From positions 1 to 11,719 of the forward strand of contig LDAQ01000121.1 in assembly GCA_001028025.1 (NCBI GenBank): a stretch of DNA of 11,719 bases, in the 5' to 3' direction. The translations under genes and the position numbers were made by a program. Below, piece by piece: positions 1-6,250 of the stretch (position 1 is its first letter; every line of letters starts with the position of its first letter). The DNA comes from Faecalicatena fissicatena. GTDB taxonomy: Bacteria; Bacillota; Clostridia; Lachnospirales; Lachnospiraceae. The notes under the pieces were generated by a model. That model was given only the letters and a program-made list of their open reading frames with translations, did not search any database and was not told the DNA's origin.

Positions 1-1724
1 TCATGGTCTACCGTATACGTTGAGAGCCGGTGTGCGATGATAAATGAGGTGCGTCCCTGCATCAGCTTATCCATGGCATTTTGAATCAGTGCTTCTGTCC
101 GGGTGTCGATGGAGCTGGTTGCCTCATCTAAGATCAGCATGGGTGCATTATCAATCATGGCCCGTGCAATGGTAATCTGCTGCCGCTGGCCCGCGGAAAG
201 ACTGACCTTGTCATTCAGAACTGTATCATAGCCTTTTGGGAGCGTCCGGATGAAGTGGTGCAGACCGACGGCCCTGCACGCCTGCTCAAGCATTTCATCA
301 GAAACACTCTGCTTGTTATAAACGATGTTTTCCCGGATGGTGCCTTCAAAAAGCCAGGTATCCTGAAGCACCATGCAGAAGAGGGAATGAACCTGCTCTC
401 TCGTCATCTGGCTGATCGAAACACCGTCAATCAAAATATCTCCGCCGCTTATCTCATGAAAGCGCATCAGCAGATTGACAAGGGTTGTTTTCCCTGCACC
501 GGTGGGACCGACAATTGCGATTTTCTGCCCCGGGCTGGCGTTTGCAGAAAAGTTATGGATAATTGTTTTATCCGTGCCCTCGTATCCAAACTTCACATTC
601 CTAAATTCCACATGTCCGGCAGCTTTCTTAAGATGTGTATTCTTATGCCCTTCCTCAGCCATTTCTTCTGCATCCAGAAATTCAAATACACGTTCACCGG
701 ACGCAACCGCCATCTGTAATCCCTGTGCCAGTTGGGCAATCTGGGTGAGGGGCTGGGTAAAATAACGCACATATTCTATAAACGCCACAATTACCCCAAA
801 CGTAATATTTCCGTTTAGTACCAGCGCTGCGCCCACTACAATGACTGCTACATAACCGATATTGTCCACAAAGGTCATGACAGGCATCATCAGTCCGGAT
901 AGAAATTGGGCCATATAAGTGCTTTTTTTCAGTTTTTTATTCAGGCTTTTGAAAGGCTCATACATCTGCTGTTCGCCGTTATATGCCTTTACAATGGTGT
1001 GGCCTGTGTAGGTTTCTTCAATGTGTCCGTTAATCTTCCCCAGGTATTTCTGCTGGTTATCAAAATATTTCTGCGATTTATTCATAATAAGCAGCATGAT
1101 AATAAAGCCAATGACAACAGCAGCGATTGCCGTAACCGTCATAATCCAGTTTGTCAGAAACATCATGATCAAAGAGCCGGCAAGCATGGTGACCGATGTG
1201 ACAAGAGTCGTTACGCTGTTGTTCAGATTCTGCCCAAGGGAATCCACATCGTTGGTGATACGGGAGAGGATATCCCCTGTCGTATTTTTATGATAAAACC
1301 ACATTGGCAGCCGGTTGATTTTTTTGCTGATGTCGGTCCGCATTCTCTGGGAGATTCTCTGTGTAACTGTCGCCATAATCCAACCCTGCAGGGTGTTTAA
1401 AAGGGCGCTCGTCAAATATAATAGAATCAGCAGAACCCCAATTTTCATAATGCCGGGCATATTAATTGTTGAAGCGATCCCATCCGTAATAAGATTGGTC
1501 AGATCCTTCAGCTTTCCGGGGGCTGACAGAGCAATCACGGTACCTGCAACTGCGGCAGCCACAGCGATTGCAATTACGGCCAGATATTTTTTGGAATAGG
1601 ATATAAGCCTTCTGACTGTTTTTTTGGTATCCTTTGCCTTTTCTACGGTTCCACCCAAGCCGGAAAAATCGGATAGATCCATCCCGTCAGTATTTTGATT
1701 ATTATTGTATTGCTCTTGATTCAT
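1..1724 (-). CDS. ABC multidrug exporter half-transporter, consensus-site subunit (3' end cut by window edge)
   Basis: Half-size ABC exporter (N-terminal membrane domain, C-terminal ATPase) that would pump drugs or lipids out across the membrane. About 574 residues are visible from ATG 1724-1722, which has an AAGGAGG site at 1740-1734, 9 nt upstream. Hydrophobic segments fill roughly residues 40-330. The ATPase domain shows Walker A GPTGAGKTT (406-414), signature LSAGQ (509-513, Ala replacing the first Gly), Walker B MLILDEA with catalytic Glu534, and switch His565 in AHRLST. It starts inside the end of the upstream exporter gene (23 nt overlap), so the two are probably translationally coupled and form a heterodimer. 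The partner has the degenerate catalytic residues and this one has the variant signature, as known for TM287/288 and LmrCD-type pairs. Residues after HRLST (YTVDH) do not match the usual [IV]xxAD continuation. About 30-45 residues should lie beyond the window. Confidence 0.93.
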   Translation of the reverse strand, partial: MNQEQYNNNQNTDGMDLSDFSGLGGTVEKAKDTKKTVRRLISYSKKYLAVIAIAVAAAVAGTVIALSAPGKLKDLTNLITDGIASTINMPGIMKIGVLLILLYLTSALLNTLQGWIMATVTQRISQRMRTDISKKINRLPMWFYHKNTTGDILSRITNDVDSLGQNLNNSVTTLVTSVTMLAGSLIMMFLTNWIMTVTAIAAVVIGFIIMLLIMNKSQKYFDNQQKYLGKINGHIEETYTGHTIVKAYNGEQQMYEPFKSLNKKLKKSTYMAQFLSGLMMPVMTFVDNIGYVAVIVVGAALVLNGNITFGVIVAFIEYVRYFTQPLTQIAQLAQGLQMAVASGERVFEFLDAEEMAEEGHKNTHLKKAAGHVEFRNVKFGYEGTDKTIIHNFSANASPGQKIAIVGPTGAGKTTLVNLLMRFHEISGGDILIDGVSISQMTREQVHSLFCMVLQDTWLFEGTIRENIVYNKQSVSDEMLEQACRAVGLHHFIRTLPKGYDTVLNDKVSLSAGQRQQITIARAMIDNAPMLILDEATSSIDTRTEALIQNAMDKLMQGRTSFIIAHRLSTYTVDH

Positions 1725-3480
1725 TTTCTAATTCCTCCTTTGAAAGCTGGGAATAAGCGATTTCCTTGTATAACCCACAGTTTTTCATCAATTCCTGATG
1801 TGTTCCCATGCCCGCAACCCGGCCTTCTTCTAAAACGATAATTTTATCTGCATCCTTAATGGTTCCAATCCGCTGAGCCACAATAATGATGGTTGCGTCC
1901 GCTGCATGAGCTTTCAGCTCACTTCTAAGCAGCCGGTCTGTTTTATAGTCTAGGGCAGAGAAGCTATCGTCAAAAATCAGGATCTCAGGATCTCTTGCAA
2001 TTGCCCTGGCAATAGAAAGACGCTGTTTTTGTCCGCCGGACAGATTGGTTCCGCCGGGGGCCACATAGCTTTTGTAGGAATCCTCCATGCCTTCCACAAA
2101 ATTTGTGCTTTGAGCGGTAGATATGGCGGAAACAACCGCATCCCTGGTCACACCCTCTGTTCCATTAGAACCAAAAGATACGTTGGAGGAAATGTCCCCT
2201 TTAAACAGAACTGCCTTTTGAGAAACATATCCGATTTTATTGCGCAAAGCAGCCTGGGTAAAGTCCTTGACATTGATTCCGTCAACATAAACTGCACCCT
2301 CTGTGGCGTCATAAAATCTTGGGATCAGGTTTATAACTGTACTCTTTCCGCAGCCTGTCGCACCAATAAACGCGACTGTTTCGCCTTTACCTGCCCGAAA
2401 ACTAATGTCCTGAAGTACATAGTCTTCCGCATCCGGGTATTTAAAGCTGACATTTTTAAATTCCACCTCACCGGGCGTGGCCGTATGCAAATCATTGATG
2501 GTTCCGTCTTTAATAGCCGGGTCTGTTTCCAGGACTTCGCAAATACGGTTCGCGGACACGCTGGCGCGGGGAATCAGGATCAGGACCATAACGATCATCA
2601 TAAACGCCATGAGCAGCTGAATGGCATAGGAAGAAAATACCATCATGTCAGAAAACAGAGTAAGCCGTGCCTCAATGGCTGCGGAAGAAATCAGTACAGC
2701 CCCGATCCAGTATACAGATAATGCCAGGCCATTCATAATTAACTCCACAGAAGGCAGCAGTGCAGCCATCAGACGATTGGAAAACAGATTTGTACGGGTA
2801 AAAGTATTGTTGATTTTATCAAATTTTTCTTCTTGATACTCCTCTGCGTTATATGCACGGACAACGCCAAGACCCGTCAGGTTTTCTCTGGAAACACGGC
2901 TCAAATCATCTGTCTGTTGCTGCAGTAATTTGAATTTGGGAATTGCCAGGGTAATCATGATCACCGATACAAGAATCAGTGCTGCTACGGCAAATCCTGT
3001 TGCCAGCGACCACTGCCAGCTTTTGTCCATAATTTTTATTATGGCCCACACCGCCAGTATCGGAGATTTAATCAGTATTTGTAATCCAATTACCACCAGC
3101 ATTTGAATCTGCGTGATATCGTTTGTGGTTCTCGTGATGAGGCTGGGGATAGAAAAATTATTGATCTCCTGCATGGTGAACGACTGGACTTTACGAAACA
3201 AATTTGTCCTTAATCTGGAAGAAAGATTGGTTGCAATCCGTGCGGCGAGTCCGGCGATAATGACGGAAACTGCAACACTTCCCAGGGCAAGCAGCAGCAT
3301 CTTGCCGCCTGTGAGCAGAATTTCGTTCAGCCCGCTTCCCGGAGCCTGCACAAGCGCAGTGATTTTCCCCATAAATTCCGGCAGGGTCAGATCAAGCCAA
3401 ACCTGGAAGACAATAAGCCCAAGGCTTATGGCAGCCAGCCCCCATTCCTTTTTGGTTAGATTTTTTAATATTTTTAACAA
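1702..3480 (-). CDS. ABC multidrug exporter half-transporter, degenerate-site subunit
   Basis: Complete half-size ABC exporter of 592 residues with TTG start at 3480-3478. The GGAGG at 3492-3488 lies 7 nt upstream and supports this start; no better ATG is in frame. The membrane domain covers about residues 15-310. The ATPase domain has an A-loop Tyr348, Walker A GATGCGKST (373-381), Q-loop Gln421, signature LSGGQ (480-484) and Walker B ILIFDD (500-505). The catalytic Glu is replaced by Asp505 and the switch His by Gln536 (VAQRIGT). These two substitutions mark the degenerate half of heterodimeric exporters such as TM287, LmrC and BmrC, so it should work with the next gene, whose start it overlaps. 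It lies 65 nt after the KTR gene, behind a terminator-like hairpin. The substrate cannot be read from sequence; a MarR regulator in the same transcript favours toxic small molecules. Confidence 0.95.
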   Translation of the reverse strand: MLKILKNLTKKEWGLAAISLGLIVFQVWLDLTLPEFMGKITALVQAPGSGLNEILLTGGKMLLLALGSVAVSVIIAGLAARIATNLSSRLRTNLFRKVQSFTMQEINNFSIPSLITRTTNDITQIQMLVVIGLQILIKSPILAVWAIIKIMDKSWQWSLATGFAVAALILVSVIMITLAIPKFKLLQQQTDDLSRVSRENLTGLGVVRAYNAEEYQEEKFDKINNTFTRTNLFSNRLMAALLPSVELIMNGLALSVYWIGAVLISSAAIEARLTLFSDMMVFSSYAIQLLMAFMMIVMVLILIPRASVSANRICEVLETDPAIKDGTINDLHTATPGEVEFKNVSFKYPDAEDYVLQDISFRAGKGETVAFIGATGCGKSTVINLIPRFYDATEGAVYVDGINVKDFTQAALRNKIGYVSQKAVLFKGDISSNVSFGSNGTEGVTRDAVVSAISTAQSTNFVEGMEDSYKSYVAPGGTNLSGGQKQRLSIARAIARDPEILIFDDSFSALDYKTDRLLRSELKAHAADATIIIVAQRIGTIKDADKIIVLEEGRVAGMGTHQELMKNCGLYKEIAYSQLSKEELENESRAIQ

Positions 3481-3504
3481 GTTAATTCCTCCATTCTATA
3501 TAAA

Positions 3505-3540
3505 AGAGCCAATGCTGTGTTTTCACACTTCATTGGCTCT
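3505..3540 (-). terminator. Terminator-like hairpin, possible attenuator ahead of exporter genes
   Basis: Read on the minus strand, AGAGCCAATG and CATTGGCTCT form a perfect 10-bp stem. It is capped by a 2x2 internal loop, a 4-bp GTGT/ACAC stem and a GAAA tetraloop, and followed at once by TTTTATAT. This is the form of an intrinsic terminator, but it sits inside the operon, 5 nt after the KTR stop codon and 12 nt before the exporter SD. It could set a lower level of exporter transcript or act as a conditional attenuator. A GAGCCA at 3560-3555 could pair with the 3' arm as a weak competitor. Confidence 0.75.
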
Positions 3541-3545
3541 GCGTC

Positions 3546-3719
3546 TTAAGCGTCTGGCTCAGTAAGAACTTTTAGTTTTAAATTTGCAACATTAATCAAC
3601 GTTTCCTGTCTGCATTTCGGGCAATACAGTGGAAAATTTTTGAGTATGGTATCGTATCGTGCTTTTAATCTGGTTTTACTTCTGCAGTGAGGGCAGTGAA
3701 TCCAGATCTCATTTATCAA
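3546..3719 (-). CDS. Cysteine-rich KTR domain protein (small zinc-ribbon protein)
   Basis: Small protein of 57 residues matching the Cys-rich KTR family, recognised by WIxCPxCxxKTR at the start, NFPLYCPKCRQETLINV in the middle and an EPDA ending. Two CxxC pairs (Cys9/Cys12 and Cys33/Cys36) form a probable zinc ribbon. The TTG at 3719-3717 is preferred because AGGAGG at 3733-3728 lies 8 nt upstream. The in-frame GTG at 3728 overlaps that AGGAGG and would add three residues. The start overlaps the end of the MarR gene, so translation is probably coupled. The family is common in Gram-positive integrative and conjugative elements, but its biochemical function is unknown. Its place between a MarR regulator and a drug exporter, with a terminator-like hairpin 5 nt past its stop, leaves room for a role as a translated leader. 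Confidence 0.85.
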   Translation of the reverse strand: MINEIWIHCPHCRSKTRLKARYDTILKNFPLYCPKCRQETLINVANLKLKVLTEPDA

Positions 3720-4188
3720 CGCCGCCACCTCCTGTCGTTTTTTTATGCAAGATGTCCGTTACGCTGGCGGTTGCGTTCAGGATACATTCCTCATATAAGT
3801 CAGCGTAAACGATCAGTGCTTCCCGCTGCTGAACTGTCAATTTTTCTATCACATTGCTGTCCGCCTGCCATAAGCAGCCGATGATTTTGTCTGCGTACTG
3901 CCTGCCGCTTTTACTCAGTTTTACCTGCTTATTCCTCCGGTCAGTTTTTACTTCTACTAATTCCACATATCCCTGTTCCCAGAAAGATTTGATAATCATA
4001 TTTACGCTTTGCTTGGTAAAATGACTTTGTTCACAGATCAGTTTTTGCGTACATTTGTCCTGATTCTCATAGATAATTTCCAAAACGGTTAAACTCATGG
4101 TTGTCAGGCCGGCCGCTCTGGCATACTCCTCATACCTCTTGTTGAGTATCTTCCATTTTTCAGATAATCTCTCCTCTAATTGTTCCAT
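3709..4188 (-). CDS. MarR family transcriptional regulator
   Basis: A 159-residue winged-helix repressor of the MarR type, usually a dimer that releases DNA on binding a small ligand. An N-terminal dimerisation helix (about 1-25) is followed by the DNA-binding domain (about 30-100). The recognition helix is TKQSVNMIIKSFWEQG (58-73) and the wing has the family's DRR (83-85) and KLSKSG (90-95). C-terminal helices (about 110-148) complete the dimer interface. ATG 4188-4186 is chosen because GGAGG at 4200-4196 lies 7 nt upstream; an upstream in-frame ATG at 4215 would add nine residues and lies next to the inverted repeat, without such a site. It is the first gene of the transcript with the KTR protein and exporter, and probably represses that transcript through the inverted repeat over its own promoter. 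The ligand is unknown. Confidence 0.93.
   Translation of the reverse strand: MEQLEERLSEKWKILNKRYEEYARAAGLTTMSLTVLEIIYENQDKCTQKLICEQSHFTKQSVNMIIKSFWEQGYVELVEVKTDRRNKQVKLSKSGRQYADKIIGCLWQADSNVIEKLTVQQREALIVYADLYEECILNATASVTDILHKKTTGGGGVDK
3728..3733 (-). promoter_or_regulatory. Shine-Dalgarno site that decides the KTR start
   Basis: AGGAGG on the minus strand overlaps the in-frame GTG at 3728-3726 and stands 8 nt before TTG at 3719-3717. The spacing rules out the GTG and supports the TTG start of the KTR protein. The site lies inside the last codons of the MarR gene. Confidence 0.7.
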
Positions 4189-4215
4189 ATATATACCTCC
4201 ATATGACCATCTCAA

Positions 4216-4254
4216 ATTAGTCCAAAAATATTACTATCATTTCTTTTGACTAAT
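4216..4254. promoter_or_regulatory. Inverted repeat, likely MarR operator
   Basis: ATTAGTC (4216-4222) and GACTAAT (4248-4254) are perfect inverted arms. They extend inwards as AAAA (4224-4227) and TTTT (4244-4247) with one unpaired C at 4223. The right arm overlaps the -10 box of the minus-strand promoter and the left arm lies in the early leader. Binding there would block polymerase, which suits autoregulation by the MarR protein. The centre-to-centre distance of about 32 bp is three helical turns, so two dimers or a looped complex are possible. The assignment is from position only. Confidence 0.5.
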
Positions 4255-4280
4255 GTAACATAGGATATATAGGGTGTCAA
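4252..4280 (-). promoter_or_regulatory. Promoter of the marR-KTR-exporter operon
   Basis: On the minus strand a perfect -35 box TTGACA (4280-4275) is followed after 17 nt by TACATT (4257-4252, 4 of 6 matches to TATAAT). Transcription would begin near 4245, leaving a 5' leader of about 55 nt before the MarR start. The position and strand fit the operon, and no competing promoter of this quality is seen nearby. Confidence 0.7.
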
Positions 4281-4383
4281 TGAAAAAAGTGTGAAATATT
4301 TATAAAGCTCAATGACTCACTATACATGGTCCTGGGGGGATACCCGTAAAAATTCCCTGGTTAGGGTGGAAATGTCTGATAAT

Positions 4384-4413
4384 TTGACGTATAATGTCAC
4401 TATGGTGTAAATA
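4384..4413 (+). promoter_or_regulatory. Candidate promoter of the dehydrogenase-kinase operon
   Basis: TTGACG (4384-4389) and TAAATA (4408-4413) stand 18 nt apart on the plus strand, about 100 nt before the first gene of the operon. A perfect TATAAT at 4390-4395 is an alternative -10 but lacks a good -35 upstream. The 233 nt from 4281 to 4513 contain no convincing gene and no riboswitch fold that I recognise. Confidence 0.45.
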
Positions 4414-4424
4414 GTATGAAAATA

Positions 4425-4440
4425 GATACATAGAAGTATC
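4425..4440. promoter_or_regulatory. Small inverted repeat downstream of the candidate promoter, possible operator
   Basis: GATAC (4425-4429) and GTATC (4436-4440) are perfect inverted arms around a 6-nt spacer. They lie 11 nt after the proposed -10, where a repressor could block transcription. The arms are only 5 bp, so chance is possible, and no regulator gene for this operon is in the window. Confidence 0.25.
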
Positions 4441-4513
4441 ATCATGCAGAAAATAACAATGCTCCGGGAAGTCATGCCGGTGCGTTCGAATCTTTGGGGA
4501 AGGAAGGGATTGC

Positions 4514-6250
4514 ATGAATGTAAAATCGCTTCAGAAGAAGCTTGGCCGCCGTTATGGCTCGGCTGTTTCAGTGCGGGTAGCGGAGGGATGTATCGTGGTC
4601 TCCGGACATCTAAAACGTTGGGAGGATATTGTGACGGCCTGCAGCATGTGTGTGGACAAAAAGTCCGGCATGCATGTGGTGAATGACATCCTCCTGGAAG
4701 GGGAAAAACCCGCTTCTGTGCGGCTTCCCTCGCTTCAGGATCATGCGCTGGAGGGCAGCCGCCCGGACGTTCTGATCATCGGGGGCGGCATTTCGGGGGT
4801 AAGTATCGCAAGAGAACTCTCGAAATGGAAGCTGGATATTCTGCTTGTGGATAAAGAGGCGGATCTGGCAGTGCAGGCATCCGGGAGAAATGACGGCGAG
4901 GTCCATCCAGGGGTGGATCTGAATAAGGGAAGCTTGAAGCAGCATTATGTCCTGCTGGGAAATAAGATGTATGACAGAGTCTGTGAGGAACTGAGTGTTC
5001 CGTTTGAACGGTGCGGGCAGTACGTAGGTTTTACAGACTGGTGGATGTATCCGGCCGTTTGGGCATATGCATGGCAGAGAAAGCATATCTGTAAGGTGAC
5101 GGATACCCGGATGATGAGCAGAAAAGAACTGGCGAAAAGAGAACCGAATCTGAATCCTGCTTTCAAGTTTGCCATGTTCAATCCTTCAGCAGGCTGTGTC
5201 TGCCCCTATGGTCTTACCATTGCCTATGGGGAAAATGCAGTGGAAAACGGAGCCAGAATATCTCTGAATACAGGGGTGCTTGAAATGGAAGTGAAGGAAG
5301 GGAAGATATGTTCCGTCCAGACGAACCGGGGGACAATTTATCCCAGGATCGTGATCAACGCAGCGGGAGTGTTCGCCGAGGATATTGCCAGGATGGCCGG
5401 CGACCGGTTTTATTCCATTCATCCGAGACGGGGGACCAACTCGATCCTGGATAAGAAGGCAGGTCCTCTCGTTATGGGGATTGCGTCCATTAAGACCCTG
5501 AAAAAAAATACGTCCCACACAAAGGGCGGCGGAATACTGCATACCGTTCACGATAATCTGCTGGTCGGGCCAAACGCGGTAGAGACACCTGAAAAAGAGA
5601 ATTATGCCACACACCGCAGCAGCATTGATGCAGTTTTTGCCAAACAGAAAATGACAGCGGAAGCATTGAGTGAACGGGATATTATTACATATTTTACCGG
5701 TGTCAGGGCGGCCACTTATGAGGAAGATTTTATTGTTGAAAAGGGGCGTAAGACCCGGAATCTGATCCATTGCGGCGGGATACAGTCACCGGGGCTGACG
5801 ACGGCACCGGCAGTAGCCCTGGACATCGAAAAGATGGCAGTGGAGGAGTTGAAAAAAGAGGGGGCGGTAGAGCCGAATCCGGCTTTCAATCCTGTGCGCA
5901 AGGCACCGCCGGTTCTGAACAGACTTTCCAATGAAGAGAGAAATCGGTTGATCCGGGAGAATCCGGACTATGGTGAGATCGTATGCCGGTGTGAAGAGAT
6001 CAGCAGGGGGGAGATACTGGATGCACTGAAGTCCCCGATCTGTGTTCCTACGATTGACGGAATTAAAAAGAGGGTCCGTCCGGGGATGGGCAGATGCCAG
6101 GGGGGATTCTGTATGCCTCTTGTGACAAAGATTATAAGTGAATTTCTGGAGATCCCGGAAGAACAAGTGAGAAAAGCGGGGGAGGGAACGGAGATCCTTC
6201 TGCGCGATACAAAGGAAATACGAAAGACGGGGGAGGCGGCAGAGATATGA
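4514..6250 (+). CDS. GlpA-like FAD-dependent dehydrogenase with BFD-type [2Fe-2S] domain and BON-like N-terminus
   Basis: A 578-residue flavoprotein related to the catalytic subunit of anaerobic glycerol-3-phosphate dehydrogenase (GlpA) and L-2-hydroxyglutarate oxidase-like enzymes. ATG 4514 follows AGGAAGGG (4501-4508) by 5 nt. The DAO-type FAD fold starts at VLIIGGGISG (86-95); the hydroxyacid/glycerophosphate oxidase region runs to about 435 with a C-terminal flavin segment CGGIQSPGLTTAPA (420-433). The C-terminal BFD-like domain has Cys491, Cys493, Cys528 and Cys533, fit for a [2Fe-2S] cluster. Unlike standard GlpA, residues about 1-62 precede the FAD fold and resemble a BON domain (VRVAEGCIVVSG, then a HVVNDI-like end). 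There is no signal peptide, so it is cytoplasmic. The stop overlaps the next start as ATGA, implying a complex with the next two products. Glycerol 3-phosphate is the default guess for substrate; another phosphorylated polyol is possible. Confidence 0.9.
   Translation: MNVKSLQKKLGRRYGSAVSVRVAEGCIVVSGHLKRWEDIVTACSMCVDKKSGMHVVNDILLEGEKPASVRLPSLQDHALEGSRPDVLIIGGGISGVSIARELSKWKLDILLVDKEADLAVQASGRNDGEVHPGVDLNKGSLKQHYVLLGNKMYDRVCEELSVPFERCGQYVGFTDWWMYPAVWAYAWQRKHICKVTDTRMMSRKELAKREPNLNPAFKFAMFNPSAGCVCPYGLTIAYGENAVENGARISLNTGVLEMEVKEGKICSVQTNRGTIYPRIVINAAGVFAEDIARMAGDRFYSIHPRRGTNSILDKKAGPLVMGIASIKTLKKNTSHTKGGGILHTVHDNLLVGPNAVETPEKENYATHRSSIDAVFAKQKMTAEALSERDIITYFTGVRAATYEEDFIVEKGRKTRNLIHCGGIQSPGLTTAPAVALDIEKMAVEELKKEGAVEPNPAFNPVRKAPPVLNRLSNEERNRLIRENPDYGEIVCRCEEISRGEILDALKSPICVPTIDGIKKRVRPGMGRCQGGFCMPLVTKIISEFLEIPEEQVRKAGEGTEILLRDTKEIRKTGEAAEI

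Noticed and set aside
2029..2721. Plus-strand open frame of 230 codons opposite the exporter gene
   Set aside because: Antisense to a complete, motif-rich ABC transporter gene; no domain or ribosome site of its own.
4322..4375. G-rich stretch with CCTGG repeats, considered as a riboswitch or RNA regulator
   Set aside because: Only 3-5 bp stems can be drawn, and it lies upstream of the proposed promoter, so it would not be in the leader RNA.
4309..4515. Minus-strand open frame of 68 codons in the divergent intergenic region
   Set aside because: No ribosome site, His/Pro-rich unlike a real protein, and it covers the promoter region of the plus-strand operon.
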